Assembly (NCBI GenBank): GCA_019417325.1
Contig: DXVO01000027.1
Span: 1 to 61,240, forward strand
DNA length: 61,240 nucleotides
DNA from: Parabacteroides sp.
GTDB lineage: Bacteria; Bacteroidota; Bacteroidia; Bacteroidales; Tannerellaceae
Direction: 5' to 3'
The notes under the pieces were generated by a model that was given only the letters and a program-made list of their open reading frames with translations, made no database searches and was not told the origin of the DNA. Below, piece by piece: positions 52,289 to 61,187 of this stretch (positions are counted from its first letter, which is position 1; every line of letters starts with the position of its first letter). Both the position numbers and the translations under genes were made by a program.

Positions 52289-54430
52289 ATGAAGTATATT
52301 TATTTATTTGCTTTATTAAGTCTAAATATTAGTACTGCTTTTGGAGTAACTGCAGATATTGATAAACTGGTTGTTGAAAAAGGAATAATCAAACTGCAAT
52401 CAGGTATTGTAGATAAATATACTCCTTATTCTTTCTGTTCGGAGCGTCCCCGGAGTGAAGCTTTAACTAAGTTGGAAGAGGGAGTTTTGCCTTTTCCGTT
52501 GGAAAGTATAGATATTTTTGTGTCAGAAAGGGGTTGTGAGATTAGTATTCCACTTCAAATTGAAGAACAACTGTATGGTTTTGGATTGCAAATAGGTTCT
52601 TTCCAACAAAGAGGTCTTAAAAAGAAACCGATAGTAAATGCTTATCCATTAAATACATTAGGATATTCACATGCTCCCCAACCTTTTTACGTATCGAGTT
52701 TAGGATATGGTATTTTAATTAATACATTGCGTTATACTACTTTTTATTGTGGAACAAATAAAAAAAAGAGTGAAAATCAGGAAAAGATAAAGGTTGAAGG
52801 GAATGTCTCTTCTTCAGTTAGTGATTTGTATAAAAATGAAAAAAATAGTAATCGTGTTTATGTGGATATCCCGGGTGCTAAAGGTGTAGAAGTGTATGTG
52901 TTTACAGGAAAAGATCTATTGTCTGTTGTTCAAAAATATAATTTATTTTCAGGGGGAGGTTGTTTACCTCCATTATGGGGATTAGGCTTTAAATATCGTA
53001 CAAAAACAGATTGTTCCCAAGAAGGTGTATTGCAGGTTAGTTCTTATTTTCGAGAAAAAAAAATTCCTTGTGATGTTATAGGTCTAGAACCTGGTTGGCA
53101 TTCGGCTGCTTATTCGTGTTCCTATGTATGGAATAAGACCCGTTTTCCAAAGCATCGAGATATGTTGACTACACTGAAAGAACGAAACTTCAGGGTGAAT
53201 TTGTGGGAACATGCATATGTCCACCCTACATCGCCTATCTGGAAACCACTTCAGGAATATTCTGGTGATTTTCTTGTTTGGAGAGGGCTGGTTCCAGATT
53301 TCATATTACCTGAGGCAAGAAAAATTTTTGCAGATCATCATCAGGTTTTAGTTGATGAAGGCATTTCCGGTTTTAAATTGGATGAATGTGATAATTCTGA
53401 TATTTCGCAAGGTACTGCAAATTGGGGATTTCCGGATATGAGTAAATTCCCTTCTGGTATTGATGGAGAACAGATGCATCAAGCATTTGGAACTTTATAT
53501 TTGCATACATTAAATGATGTATTCAGAAAAGAAAATAGAAGAACTTATCAAGATTATCGTTCATCAGGCCTTTTTGTATCTTCTCTTCCAGCAACGATTT
53601 ATAGTGATATATATGGTCATAAGGATTATGTCCAAATGGTTTGTAATGCTGCTTTTGGTGGATTATTGTGGTCACCAGAAGTAAGGGAATCTTCTTCTGT
53701 ATTTGATTTTTTTCATCGGTTACAAACAGTATTATTGTCTCCTCACGCTGTAGTTGATAGTTGGTATTTACAAAATCCGCCTTGGCTTCAATTCGATAAA
53801 AATAAGAATAACAAGAATGAGTTTGCTGATAATCGGTTGGAAATGGAGAGTATGACAAGAAAGTTAGTAAATATTCGTATGAAATTACTACCTTATTTAT
53901 ATGATGCTTTTGCTCTTTATTATGAAGCGGGCGTTCCTCCTTTTCGTCCTTTAGTAATGGATTATCCAAAAGATAAAAAAGTGCAGAATCTTTCTGATCA
54001 ATATATGATGGGAGATAGGTTACTTGTTGCTCCTTTGTTTGACGATTCGAATAAACGTAAGCTTTATTTGCCGGAGGGTATCTGGTATAATTTTAACACG
54101 AATGAAAAATATGAAGGGGGACGTGAATATGAAGTAACTGTAAAGATGGATGAAATGCCATTGTTTGTAAAAGGTGGGAGTATACTGCCTTTGGCGGATC
54201 CTGTACAATTCGTATCGAATACGACTTCTTTTGATATTACTTGTTGTGTCTATGGAAATGCTGATAGACCAGTTTCTTTATTTGAAGATGATGGAGTAAG
54301 TTATAATTATAGAAATGGAGATTTCAATAAATTATCATTGTGGGTTGAAAAAGGAAAAGGGAAAGTCAAACGGAATGGGAATTATAAAAAGAAAAGATAT
54401 TCTATTAAAAAATGGGAGTTTATAAAATAA
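52289..54430 (+). CDS. GH31 family glycosidase
   Basis: A 713-residue exported enzyme (signal MKYIYLFALLSLNISTAFG). The N-terminal beta-sandwich contains LYGFGLQIGSF; the barrel contains CDVIGLEPGWHS, WNKTRFPKHRDML, and GFKLDECDNSD in which D365 is the expected nucleophile, followed by the C-terminal YLPEGIWYNFNTNEKYEGG domain. GH31 covers alpha-glucosidase, alpha-xylosidase and sulfoquinovosidase. The KLDECD nucleophile region and WNKTRFP point to the xylosidase/glucosidase side rather than YihQ-type sulfoquinovosidases. It is AT-rich and separated from GH92 by 15 bases. Confidence 0.9.
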   Translation: MKYIYLFALLSLNISTAFGVTADIDKLVVEKGIIKLQSGIVDKYTPYSFCSERPRSEALTKLEEGVLPFPLESIDIFVSERGCEISIPLQIEEQLYGFGLQIGSFQQRGLKKKPIVNAYPLNTLGYSHAPQPFYVSSLGYGILINTLRYTTFYCGTNKKKSENQEKIKVEGNVSSSVSDLYKNEKNSNRVYVDIPGAKGVEVYVFTGKDLLSVVQKYNLFSGGGCLPPLWGLGFKYRTKTDCSQEGVLQVSSYFREKKIPCDVIGLEPGWHSAAYSCSYVWNKTRFPKHRDMLTTLKERNFRVNLWEHAYVHPTSPIWKPLQEYSGDFLVWRGLVPDFILPEARKIFADHHQVLVDEGISGFKLDECDNSDISQGTANWGFPDMSKFPSGIDGEQMHQAFGTLYLHTLNDVFRKENRRTYQDYRSSGLFVSSLPATIYSDIYGHKDYVQMVCNAAFGGLLWSPEVRESSSVFDFFHRLQTVLLSPHAVVDSWYLQNPPWLQFDKNKNNKNEFADNRLEMESMTRKLVNIRMKLLPYLYDAFALYYEAGVPPFRPLVMDYPKDKKVQNLSDQYMMGDRLLVAPLFDDSNKRKLYLPEGIWYNFNTNEKYEGGREYEVTVKMDEMPLFVKGGSILPLADPVQFVSNTTSFDITCCVYGNADRPVSLFEDDGVSYNYRNGDFNKLSLWVEKGKGKVKRNGNYKKKRYSIKKWEFIK

Positions 54431-54445
54431 TAATACCAAGTTTAT

Positions 54446-57169
54446 ATGTTGAGAATATTGATTATAGGATTATTTTTAGCCTGTACCAGGCTACCAATAG
54501 TGGCGGGACCTTATAATATAGCTCCGAAAGCTCATGTTAAAGCTTCTTCGTTTCTTTCGGAGAAATATTTACCTGCTAATGTAATAGATGGGGTGATAGG
54601 GACTGATAATATTGGAGAATGGGCAGCTAAAGGTAATGACAATTACTGGGGACGTACAACTTATCCTTGGATAGAATTAAAATGGGAAGAGGAACAATGG
54701 ATAAATAGAATCATTATATATGACCGGGTAAATGAATACGATCATATAGCAGCTGTCCGAATAGAAGGTTCAGATGGTTTTCGTCAGATAGTCCATGGTA
54801 TTCCTAACAATGGTTTACCTCGTGTAATTGATTTTCCAGCGTGTAAAATTTCTTGGTTGCGTTTTTATGCCATAGACGGAGATGGAAAAGATTTGGGTTT
54901 TTCAGAAATAGAAGTATATCCTTCACCGGAAGGATATACTGATAAGGTTTCTTATGTGGACCCTTTTATTGAGACAATTCCTACACGTTTTTTTTATTTT
55001 ATTACAGGAAATCAGCCATATGGTATGATAGGGGCGGCTCCAATTACTCGAAATAAAAATCAGGGAGGAGGTGGGTATAATTATAATTCACCTCAAATAT
55101 TAGGTTTTGGACAATTGCATTGTTGGATGCAGTCCGGTTTAAATATAATGCCTACTACAGGGAATTTAGATCCTAGAAAAGGTATGTTGGGTTGGCAATC
55201 AATATTTAGTCATGATGGAGAAATTGTCCAACCAGGTTATCATCGGTTATTTTTACAAAAACATAAAATATGGGTGGAACAAACTGCGACAGATAGGTCG
55301 AGTTTTTATCGATACAGATTTACTGAAGCTGGAAAAGCTAATATAATTGTCAGTTTAGGTGGAAAATTGGGAAATGTGACGATGGAGGATTTTCAGGTTA
55401 AACCTGTTTCGGATTATGAAATAGAAGGCTCTTTTGTGACAACAGACCGTTTGTGGGGAGGTCCTCAAAATGCAAAGGTATTTTTTGTAATACAACTGGA
55501 TAAACCTTTTGATACAGTAAATGGGTGGGATGGTGAAGAGATTTTTGAAAAACAAGATGAGTTTTCAGGAAAGAATGGTGGAGTTGTTTTGAATTATCAG
55601 TTCTCTACCGGTGATATATTGCAATTAAAAGCTGCAGTTTCATTTACAAGTATTGAGAATGCCAGAAATAATATGCGGATGAGCTGTGATCATTGGGATT
55701 TTGATCAAGTACGAAGGAGTTCTCAGAATGAATGGAATGAATGGTTAGGTAAAATCAATGTTAAGGGAGGTTCGAATGAACAACGTATAAAATTTTATAC
55801 TGATTTATGGCATGTCTTGTTAGGGCGCCATAAGATTAATGATTATAGCGGAGATTATCCAGATTTGACACATGGTGAAAAAATATCTGAGGGAAAGACA
55901 CGATGGGATCAGTTTAAATATAAAGCAGATTTTAAAGTAAGGACATTACCGAAAGATACAAATGGAAGGTTGAAATTTAATATGTATAATTCAGATGCTT
56001 TTTGGTTAACCCAATGGAATTTGAATATTTTATGGGGACTTGTGTATCCTGATATATTGGATGATTTTGCGGCATCCTTAATTCAATATGATGCAAATGG
56101 AGGATTACTGCCAAGGGGGCCTTCAATGGGAGGATATTCATATATAATGAATGGATGCCCGGCAACTTCGTTGATAACAAGTGCATTTCAGAGATCTATT
56201 ACAAAAAAATGGGATATATCGGAAGGATATTCGGCGATGAAACGGAATCATAATAAAGGAGGAATGCAATCATATGAAGTGCCTCAATATTTATCTTTTT
56301 ATGAAAAAAATGGATATGTTCCGTCACAAGCTGGACTTACTATTCAATGGGCCTTTGAAGATTGGGCTTTGGCTCAAATGGCCAATAAACTGGGTAAGAA
56401 AAAGGATGCTACTCATTTTATGAAACGTTCAAAGGGATGGAAGAACCTTTTTCATCCAGATATCAAATTGCTAATGCCTAAAAATGCTCAAGGGGAATGG
56501 TCTAGTGATAACCCATTAATAGTAAAAGGATTTGTTGAGTCAAATGCCTGGCAGGCAACATTTGGTTTGTCACATGATCTGGATGGATTAGCTGATTTAA
56601 TGGGAGGTGCAGATTCATTGTGTAGTAAATTGAATTATGCATTTGAGCAATCAGAGAAAACCGATTTTATGTATGGTTACTCTAGAGCTTATGTTAGCTA
56701 TTCAAATCAACCGGGTTTATCTTCAGGACATGTATTCTCTCACGTTGGCCAACCTTGGAAAACTCAGTACTGGATAAGACAAGTTCATGAAAAAGCTTAT
56801 GGTTTGGTTACTCCTGAAAAAGGATATGGGGGGATGGATGAAGATCAAGGTCAACTAGGAGCTAATAGTTTATTGATGGCAATAGGACTTTTTTGTATTA
56901 ATGGTGGATCTTCATTAAATCCATCGTATGAAATTACAAGTCCAATTTTTGATGAAGTTGAAATATTTTTGTCTCCGGAGTATTATGAAGGAAAGGTTTT
57001 TAAGATAAAGACTTATAATAATTCTACAGAAAATTGTTATATACAAAAAGCTCAATTAAATGGAAAGTTTCATAATTCTTTTAAAATTCCTCACAATGAA
57101 TTAGTGAAAGGAGGAATATTGGAATTATGGTTGGGTAAATCTCCTAATTATAATTGGGGGATTGAGTAG
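54446..57169 (+). CDS. divergent GH92 alpha-mannosidase-like protein with N-terminal discoidin domain
   Basis: A 907-residue exported protein. Residues about 25-170 form an F5/8C-like domain. The rest is GH92-like: SYVDPFIET, LGFGQLHCWMQSGLNIMPTTG, the central ENEWNEWLGKI-type helices, HVFSHVGQPWKTQYWIRQV and YEITSPIFDEVEI. Two catalytic landmarks are altered. The usual GNEPSHH is SNQPGLSSGH, with Gln755 at the general-acid position, and GNDDCGQMS becomes GMDEDQGQLG. The GHGHTFPGA motif is missing. It may cleave a bond with a good leaving group or be a binding protein. Confidence 0.85.
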   Translation: MLRILIIGLFLACTRLPIVAGPYNIAPKAHVKASSFLSEKYLPANVIDGVIGTDNIGEWAAKGNDNYWGRTTYPWIELKWEEEQWINRIIIYDRVNEYDHIAAVRIEGSDGFRQIVHGIPNNGLPRVIDFPACKISWLRFYAIDGDGKDLGFSEIEVYPSPEGYTDKVSYVDPFIETIPTRFFYFITGNQPYGMIGAAPITRNKNQGGGGYNYNSPQILGFGQLHCWMQSGLNIMPTTGNLDPRKGMLGWQSIFSHDGEIVQPGYHRLFLQKHKIWVEQTATDRSSFYRYRFTEAGKANIIVSLGGKLGNVTMEDFQVKPVSDYEIEGSFVTTDRLWGGPQNAKVFFVIQLDKPFDTVNGWDGEEIFEKQDEFSGKNGGVVLNYQFSTGDILQLKAAVSFTSIENARNNMRMSCDHWDFDQVRRSSQNEWNEWLGKINVKGGSNEQRIKFYTDLWHVLLGRHKINDYSGDYPDLTHGEKISEGKTRWDQFKYKADFKVRTLPKDTNGRLKFNMYNSDAFWLTQWNLNILWGLVYPDILDDFAASLIQYDANGGLLPRGPSMGGYSYIMNGCPATSLITSAFQRSITKKWDISEGYSAMKRNHNKGGMQSYEVPQYLSFYEKNGYVPSQAGLTIQWAFEDWALAQMANKLGKKKDATHFMKRSKGWKNLFHPDIKLLMPKNAQGEWSSDNPLIVKGFVESNAWQATFGLSHDLDGLADLMGGADSLCSKLNYAFEQSEKTDFMYGYSRAYVSYSNQPGLSSGHVFSHVGQPWKTQYWIRQVHEKAYGLVTPEKGYGGMDEDQGQLGANSLLMAIGLFCINGGSSLNPSYEITSPIFDEVEIFLSPEYYEGKVFKIKTYNNSTENCYIQKAQLNGKFHNSFKIPHNELVKGGILELWLGKSPNYNWGIE

Positions 57170-57252
57170 AGTATTTATTAGGTTATTTGTAATGATCATG
57201 TGTGTTATTTACATAATTGAGAATTTTATTTACTGTTATCTGTGAAATTTCT

Positions 57253-57260
57253 TAATTTTG
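57253..57260 (+). promoter_or_regulatory. -7 box of the LacI-family gene
   Basis: TAATTTTG matches TAnnTTTG, 17 bases before the ATG at 57278. The preceding 83 bases after GH92 contain no other gene. Confidence 0.5.
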
Positions 57261-57277
57261 TAAAAATCAAATAATAT

Positions 57278-58291
57278 ATGAATGATAAAAAGGTTGGAAA
57301 AGTATCCATGCAGGATATTGCAGATGTAGCTGGGGTTGCTCGATCGACAGTGTCTTTTGTGTTAAATGGAAAACAAAAAGAGGGTCGTATAAGTGATGAA
57401 CTTGCAAAGAAAGTATTGGAGGCTGCAAAGGAAATGAATTATCAATTCAATGAGGTTGCTCGTAGTCTCCGTACAGGATGTACTCGTACGATTGCGCTTG
57501 TAGTCGCAAATATAGCGGATGTGTTTTTCGGAACGTTGGCCTTTCATCTTCAAGAATATACAGAGAAAAAGGGTTATGCATTGATTGTGGTCAATACAGG
57601 AGAAAAGAGAGAACGTTTAGAACCTATATTTAAAATGTTGACAAATAGGTCTGTTGATGGCATAATCATGGTTCCAATTTCTAATATAGAAGAGGGAGTT
57701 ATTGAAAATTTGAATCCAAAAATTCCGATGATTTATATAGACCGGTATTTTAAAGATTTTCATACAAGTCGGGTTATCATTGATAACTATGAAGTCTCCA
57801 AGACTGCAACACAACTTTTAATAGGAAAAGGTTGTAAAAAAATAGCGATGATTACTTATAAGGAGAGTCTCATGCACATGCAAGAAAGAAAACGAGGTTT
57901 TGTTGACGCTTTATCTGTTCTTGGTTATTATGATGAAACACTTGTTTGTGAAGTTGACTATTTTAATTCAAAGAATGAAATTACTGTATTCTTTAATGAA
58001 AAGTTGAAGAATAAACAGGCTATCGACGGTCTCTTTCTGGCAACAGGAGGTATTTCGTCTATAGCAGTGCGTTGTTTGGTTAATATGGGGGTTAAAGTCC
58101 AGGCAGATATTCAAGTGATTGGTTTCGGTAGAATGGAAATGGCCACAGAAATACCTATTCCTTATGTCAAACAACCAATGGAGGAAATATGTAAAAATTC
58201 ATTTGATATTCTTTTGGAACAAATCAATTCAAAGGAAAGTAAATTAATAGATTGTAAGCTCCCAGCTTCAATAGTGATTGACGAGTTATAA
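57278..58291 (+). CDS. LacI-family transcriptional regulator
   Basis: A 337-residue repressor. It has the N-terminal LacI helix-turn-helix and hinge (SMQDIADVAGVARSTVSFVLNG, then ISDELAKKVLEAAKEMNY and LRTGCTRTIALVV) and a periplasmic-binding-protein-like effector domain (about 65-335; VDGIIMVPIS, GKGCKKIAMITYKE, FLATGGISSIAVRCL). LacI regulators are not the usual PUL sensors in Bacteroides (SusR, hybrid two-component or ECF systems), so control of this locus may be by a cytoplasmic sugar effector. Two CG-centred palindromes upstream of 28123 are candidate operators. Confidence 0.92.
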   Translation: MNDKKVGKVSMQDIADVAGVARSTVSFVLNGKQKEGRISDELAKKVLEAAKEMNYQFNEVARSLRTGCTRTIALVVANIADVFFGTLAFHLQEYTEKKGYALIVVNTGEKRERLEPIFKMLTNRSVDGIIMVPISNIEEGVIENLNPKIPMIYIDRYFKDFHTSRVIIDNYEVSKTATQLLIGKGCKKIAMITYKESLMHMQERKRGFVDALSVLGYYDETLVCEVDYFNSKNEITVFFNEKLKNKQAIDGLFLATGGISSIAVRCLVNMGVKVQADIQVIGFGRMEMATEIPIPYVKQPMEEICKNSFDILLEQINSKESKLIDCKLPASIVIDEL

Positions 58292-58455
58292 TCTGTTTCA
58301 AAAGAGGATTATAGTGTAAATAAAAAATAACAATTTTGTAAATAATACGAATTCTTATTTAAATATCATCAGCTTATAAGATTTTAAATAGGGAGGAGTT
58401 CGGTTTTAACAGACAGAATGATATACACAAGTAAAAGAATTATAAAGTAACAAAT

Positions 58456-58887
58456 ATGAAAACAATAGGTTTGTGTTGTGACCATGCAGGGTACGAACTT
58501 AAAGAGCATGTAAAACAATTACTCGATTCTAAAGGAATCACTTATAAAGATTTTGGAACAAATTCTACGGATAGTTGCGATTATCCTGATTTTGCCCATC
58601 CTCTCGCTGTTGCTGTTGAAGCTGGAGAAGTATATCCCGGAATAGCTATCTGCGGAACGGGCAATGGAATAGCTATAACATTAAACAAACATCAGGGCGT
58701 ACGGGCTGCTTTGTGTTGGAAAGAAGAAATAGCACGTTTGGCTCGTGAGCATAATGATGCGAACATTCTTGTTATGCCAGGAAGGTTTATCAGCCTGGAA
58801 GAAGCAACCCGTTCGGTGGAAACATTCCTGAATACTCCTTTTGAAGGTGGGCGACATCAACGGAGAATTGATAAGATTCCGGTATAA
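58456..58887 (+). CDS. rpiB: ribose-5-phosphate isomerase B (canonical)
   Basis: A 143-residue RpiB. All expected motifs are present: CCDHAGYELK, CDYPDFAHP, AICGTGNGIAI with the catalytic Cys, REHNDANILVMPGRF with the ring-opening His, and the phosphate-binding GGRHQRRIDKI tail. It interconverts ribose-5-phosphate and ribulose-5-phosphate. In the proposed pathway it would help return pentose phosphates made by the transketolase to central metabolism. It serves as an internal contrast to the divergent copy at 39826. Confidence 0.95.
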   Translation: MKTIGLCCDHAGYELKEHVKQLLDSKGITYKDFGTNSTDSCDYPDFAHPLAVAVEAGEVYPGIAICGTGNGIAITLNKHQGVRAALCWKEEIARLAREHNDANILVMPGRFISLEEATRSVETFLNTPFEGGRHQRRIDKIPV

Positions 58888-59006
58888 GATTTATCCCCTA
58901 GTAAATCCTTTTCCATACGGTTGAGTAGTGAGTATGAAGGGGTATATAATTTGTATTATATCTGACATATATAATTAATTCATGTAGGAAAATTCTAATT
59001 GAAATT

Positions 59007-59891
59007 ATGAAACGAATAACATTTAAGCTTTTGTTTACAGCGCTTGTTTTTGCGCTTGGAACCAGTTATACTGACATGGCATCAGCCAAAGGACCCAAAG
59101 AGCCCAAAGGAAAGATCAAAGAATTCGGTGTAATTCCCAAGCGTATTGGAGGAAAATGGTTAAAGTCGAATCCCAAAGAATGCCTTGAGTATATGGCAAA
59201 AATGGGATATACACAAATGGATAACCCTATCCCGGCGGAATGGGGTATGACACGTGAAGAGTTGAAACCCTATCTCAAATCATTAGGTATTAAACCCGTT
59301 ATCACTTCTGTAAGTCCTCAGGCTATTATTAATGAAAAAGATCGTACGGAACTTATGCAGGCCATCGAGAATGCTAAATTTTGGGGTGTCAAATATCTTG
59401 TATGCTACAGTAGTACTGGCGGTTCGCGTAACACGATAGAGGCTTGGAGAGACTGGGCGTATATTCTCAATAAGGCAGGTAAGATCTGTAAGGAAAATGG
59501 TTTGATGTTACTTTATCATAATCACGCAAAAGAGTTTGAGCTTATAAATGGTAAGAACCCCAGTGAAGTTATGCTAGAAGTGATGGACCCTAAACTGGTA
59601 AACTATTATCTTGATGTTGCATGGGCCATAAGGGGTGGTGCCGACCCGGTTAAATTTATTAATGATAATCCTGGACGTGTGTTGTCGCTTCACCTGAAAG
59701 ACCTTAAACCCAACGGCAAAACATTTGAAGATTTGGGGTTGGGAACAATCGATTATAAAGCTGTATTTTCCGCGGCCCACAAAGCCAAGGTTAAATACTA
59801 TATTGTTGAAATGGATACTCCTCCTGTCGACAGTAAAACTTCAATTGAAAAATGTGCGGAATATCTGAAAACTGTAAGGTTTGAAAAATAG
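59007..59891 (+). CDS. sugar phosphate isomerase/epimerase-like exported protein
   Basis: A 294-residue exported protein (signal about 1-27, ending ASAKG) with a xylose-isomerase-like TIM barrel. Likely metal-binding strands are LLYHNHAKEFE, YLDVAWAIRGGADP, SLHLKDLK and YIVEMDTPP. The Lys-rich KGPKEPKGKIK stretch follows the signal. It is a third member of this fold in the locus, again aimed at the periplasm, supporting processing of oxidised sugars there. A 119-base gap from rpiB and AT-rich leader suggest its own promoter. Confidence 0.85.
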   Translation: MKRITFKLLFTALVFALGTSYTDMASAKGPKEPKGKIKEFGVIPKRIGGKWLKSNPKECLEYMAKMGYTQMDNPIPAEWGMTREELKPYLKSLGIKPVITSVSPQAIINEKDRTELMQAIENAKFWGVKYLVCYSSTGGSRNTIEAWRDWAYILNKAGKICKENGLMLLYHNHAKEFELINGKNPSEVMLEVMDPKLVNYYLDVAWAIRGGADPVKFINDNPGRVLSLHLKDLKPNGKTFEDLGLGTIDYKAVFSAAHKAKVKYYIVEMDTPPVDSKTSIEKCAEYLKTVRFEK

Positions 59892-59926
59892 ATGATATTT
59901 GCCTCGAAAATAAAATTTAGACCGTT

Positions 59927-60907
59927 ATGTCTGCAGTTAAATGTATTGGTATATTAACCTCCGGAGGTGATGCTCCGGGAATGAACGCAGCAATTCGCGC
60001 GGTGACGCGTTCTGCTATTTATAACGGGATGTCCGTAAAAGGGATTTACCGTGGTTATAAGGGTTTAATCACTAATGAGATCGAGGAATTTAAGACTCAA
60101 AATGTAAGTAATATAATCCAGCGTGGCGGAACAATTCTGAAAACGGCACGTTCCATGGAATTTAAAACTCCGGAAGGCCGTAAACAAGCACATGATAGAT
60201 TGGTGGAGCATGGGATCGATGCATTGGTTGCTATTGGTGGCGACGGGACATTGACCGGTGCGCGTATTTTTGCCCAGGAGTTTAATATCCCCATAGTGGG
60301 GCTTCCCGGGACAATCGATAACGACTTGTTTGGAACGGATGTTACGATCGGTTATGATACAGCATTGAACACCATTATGGAATGTGTGGATAAAATCCGT
60401 GATACGGCGACTTCACACGACCGTCTTTTCTTTATAGAAGTAATGGGACGTGATGCCGGTTTCCTTGCCTTGAACGGAGCGATCGCTTCCGGTGCTGAAG
60501 CCGCTATTATTCCTGAAATCTCGATGGAAAAAGACCAGTTGGCTGAAATGATAGAGAATGGTTTCCGCAAATCTAAAAACAGCAGTATCGTGTTGGTTGC
60601 CGAAAGCGAAGTTACCGGTGGTGCTATGGGGGTTGCCGAACGCGTGAAAAAAGAATATCCTCAGTTCGATGTCCGTGTATCCATTCTTGGTCACTTGCAG
60701 CGTGGTGGTTCTCCTACGGCCCAGGATCGTATTCTTGCTACCCGTATGGGAGTTGCTGCTATTGATGCTCTGTTAGATGACCAGCGTAATGTAATGATGG
60801 GTATTCAGGATGATAAAATTGTTTATGTGCCTTTTTCGAAAGCAATAAAGAACGATAAACCGATAAACCGCGATTTGTTGGATACATTAAGAGTGTCTTC
60901 TATTTAA
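59927..60907 (+). CDS. pfkA: ATP-dependent 6-phosphofructokinase
   Basis: A 326-residue phosphofructokinase of the PfkA type. It has GILTSGGDAPGMNAAIRAV, AIGGDGTLTGA (Gly after GGD, as in ATP rather than PPi enzymes), LPGTIDNDLFGTDVTIGYDTA with the catalytic Asp, IEVMGRDAGFLAL and LGHLQRGGSPTAQDR. It commits fructose-6-phosphate to glycolysis. It begins 35 bases after the isomerase-like gene. It is probably housekeeping and marks the end of the accessory locus; its coding sequence is GC-richer than the genes before it. Confidence 0.96.
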   Translation: MSAVKCIGILTSGGDAPGMNAAIRAVTRSAIYNGMSVKGIYRGYKGLITNEIEEFKTQNVSNIIQRGGTILKTARSMEFKTPEGRKQAHDRLVEHGIDALVAIGGDGTLTGARIFAQEFNIPIVGLPGTIDNDLFGTDVTIGYDTALNTIMECVDKIRDTATSHDRLFFIEVMGRDAGFLALNGAIASGAEAAIIPEISMEKDQLAEMIENGFRKSKNSSIVLVAESEVTGGAMGVAERVKKEYPQFDVRVSILGHLQRGGSPTAQDRILATRMGVAAIDALLDDQRNVMMGIQDDKIVYVPFSKAIKNDKPINRDLLDTLRVSSI

Positions 60908-61085
60908 TAGAAAATAGGCTAATATTGGTTGATTCATCTCTTTCTGTTCCGGTAGAACATTTATCTTTATTTAAGGTGCAACCGTGGCTGTTATGTGCCT
61001 TATCTGATCTTCCATTCGGCCTTCCCATCCGGCAAGTTTGTTCCTTTTAATCATTGATTACCGCTATATGTTGGATACATTAAGA
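60876..61085 (+). repeat. 17-bp direct repeat at the pfkA end
   Basis: TGTTGGATACATTAAGA occurs at 60876-60892 (encoding LLDTLR at the PfkA end) and again at 61069-61085 at the start of a small ORF. The copies bracket 176 bases. Confidence 0.6.
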
Positions 61086-61187
61086 CAGTACCTGTCGCGT
61101 ATTCCGGAAGCCGAACTTTTGCAGGATTTCCTGGAACTGGTGGCGCAAATAAGAATCCAGGGGGAAGAAAAAGGGCAGTTTCAGTAA
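61068..61187 (+). CDS. small hypothetical ORF (39 aa)
   Basis: ORF MLDTLRQYLSRI... ending in GEEKGQFQ, predicted helical and amphipathic, with no signal peptide. Its first six codons coincide with the repeated 17-bp sequence from the end of pfkA. No homology is recognised. The remaining 60908-61067 and 61188-61240 show no gene. Confidence 0.35.
   Translation: MLDTLRQYLSRIPEAELLQDFLELVAQIRIQGEEKGQFQ

Noticed and set aside
52289..54430. GH31 gene as a YihQ-type sulfoquinovosidase matching the sulfosugar model
   Set aside because: The nucleophile region (GFKLDECD) and WNKTRFPKH motif look like the glucosidase/xylosidase group, and I could not identify the Arg/Trp/Tyr sulfonate-binding residues. 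It is kept as a GH31 of unknown specificity.
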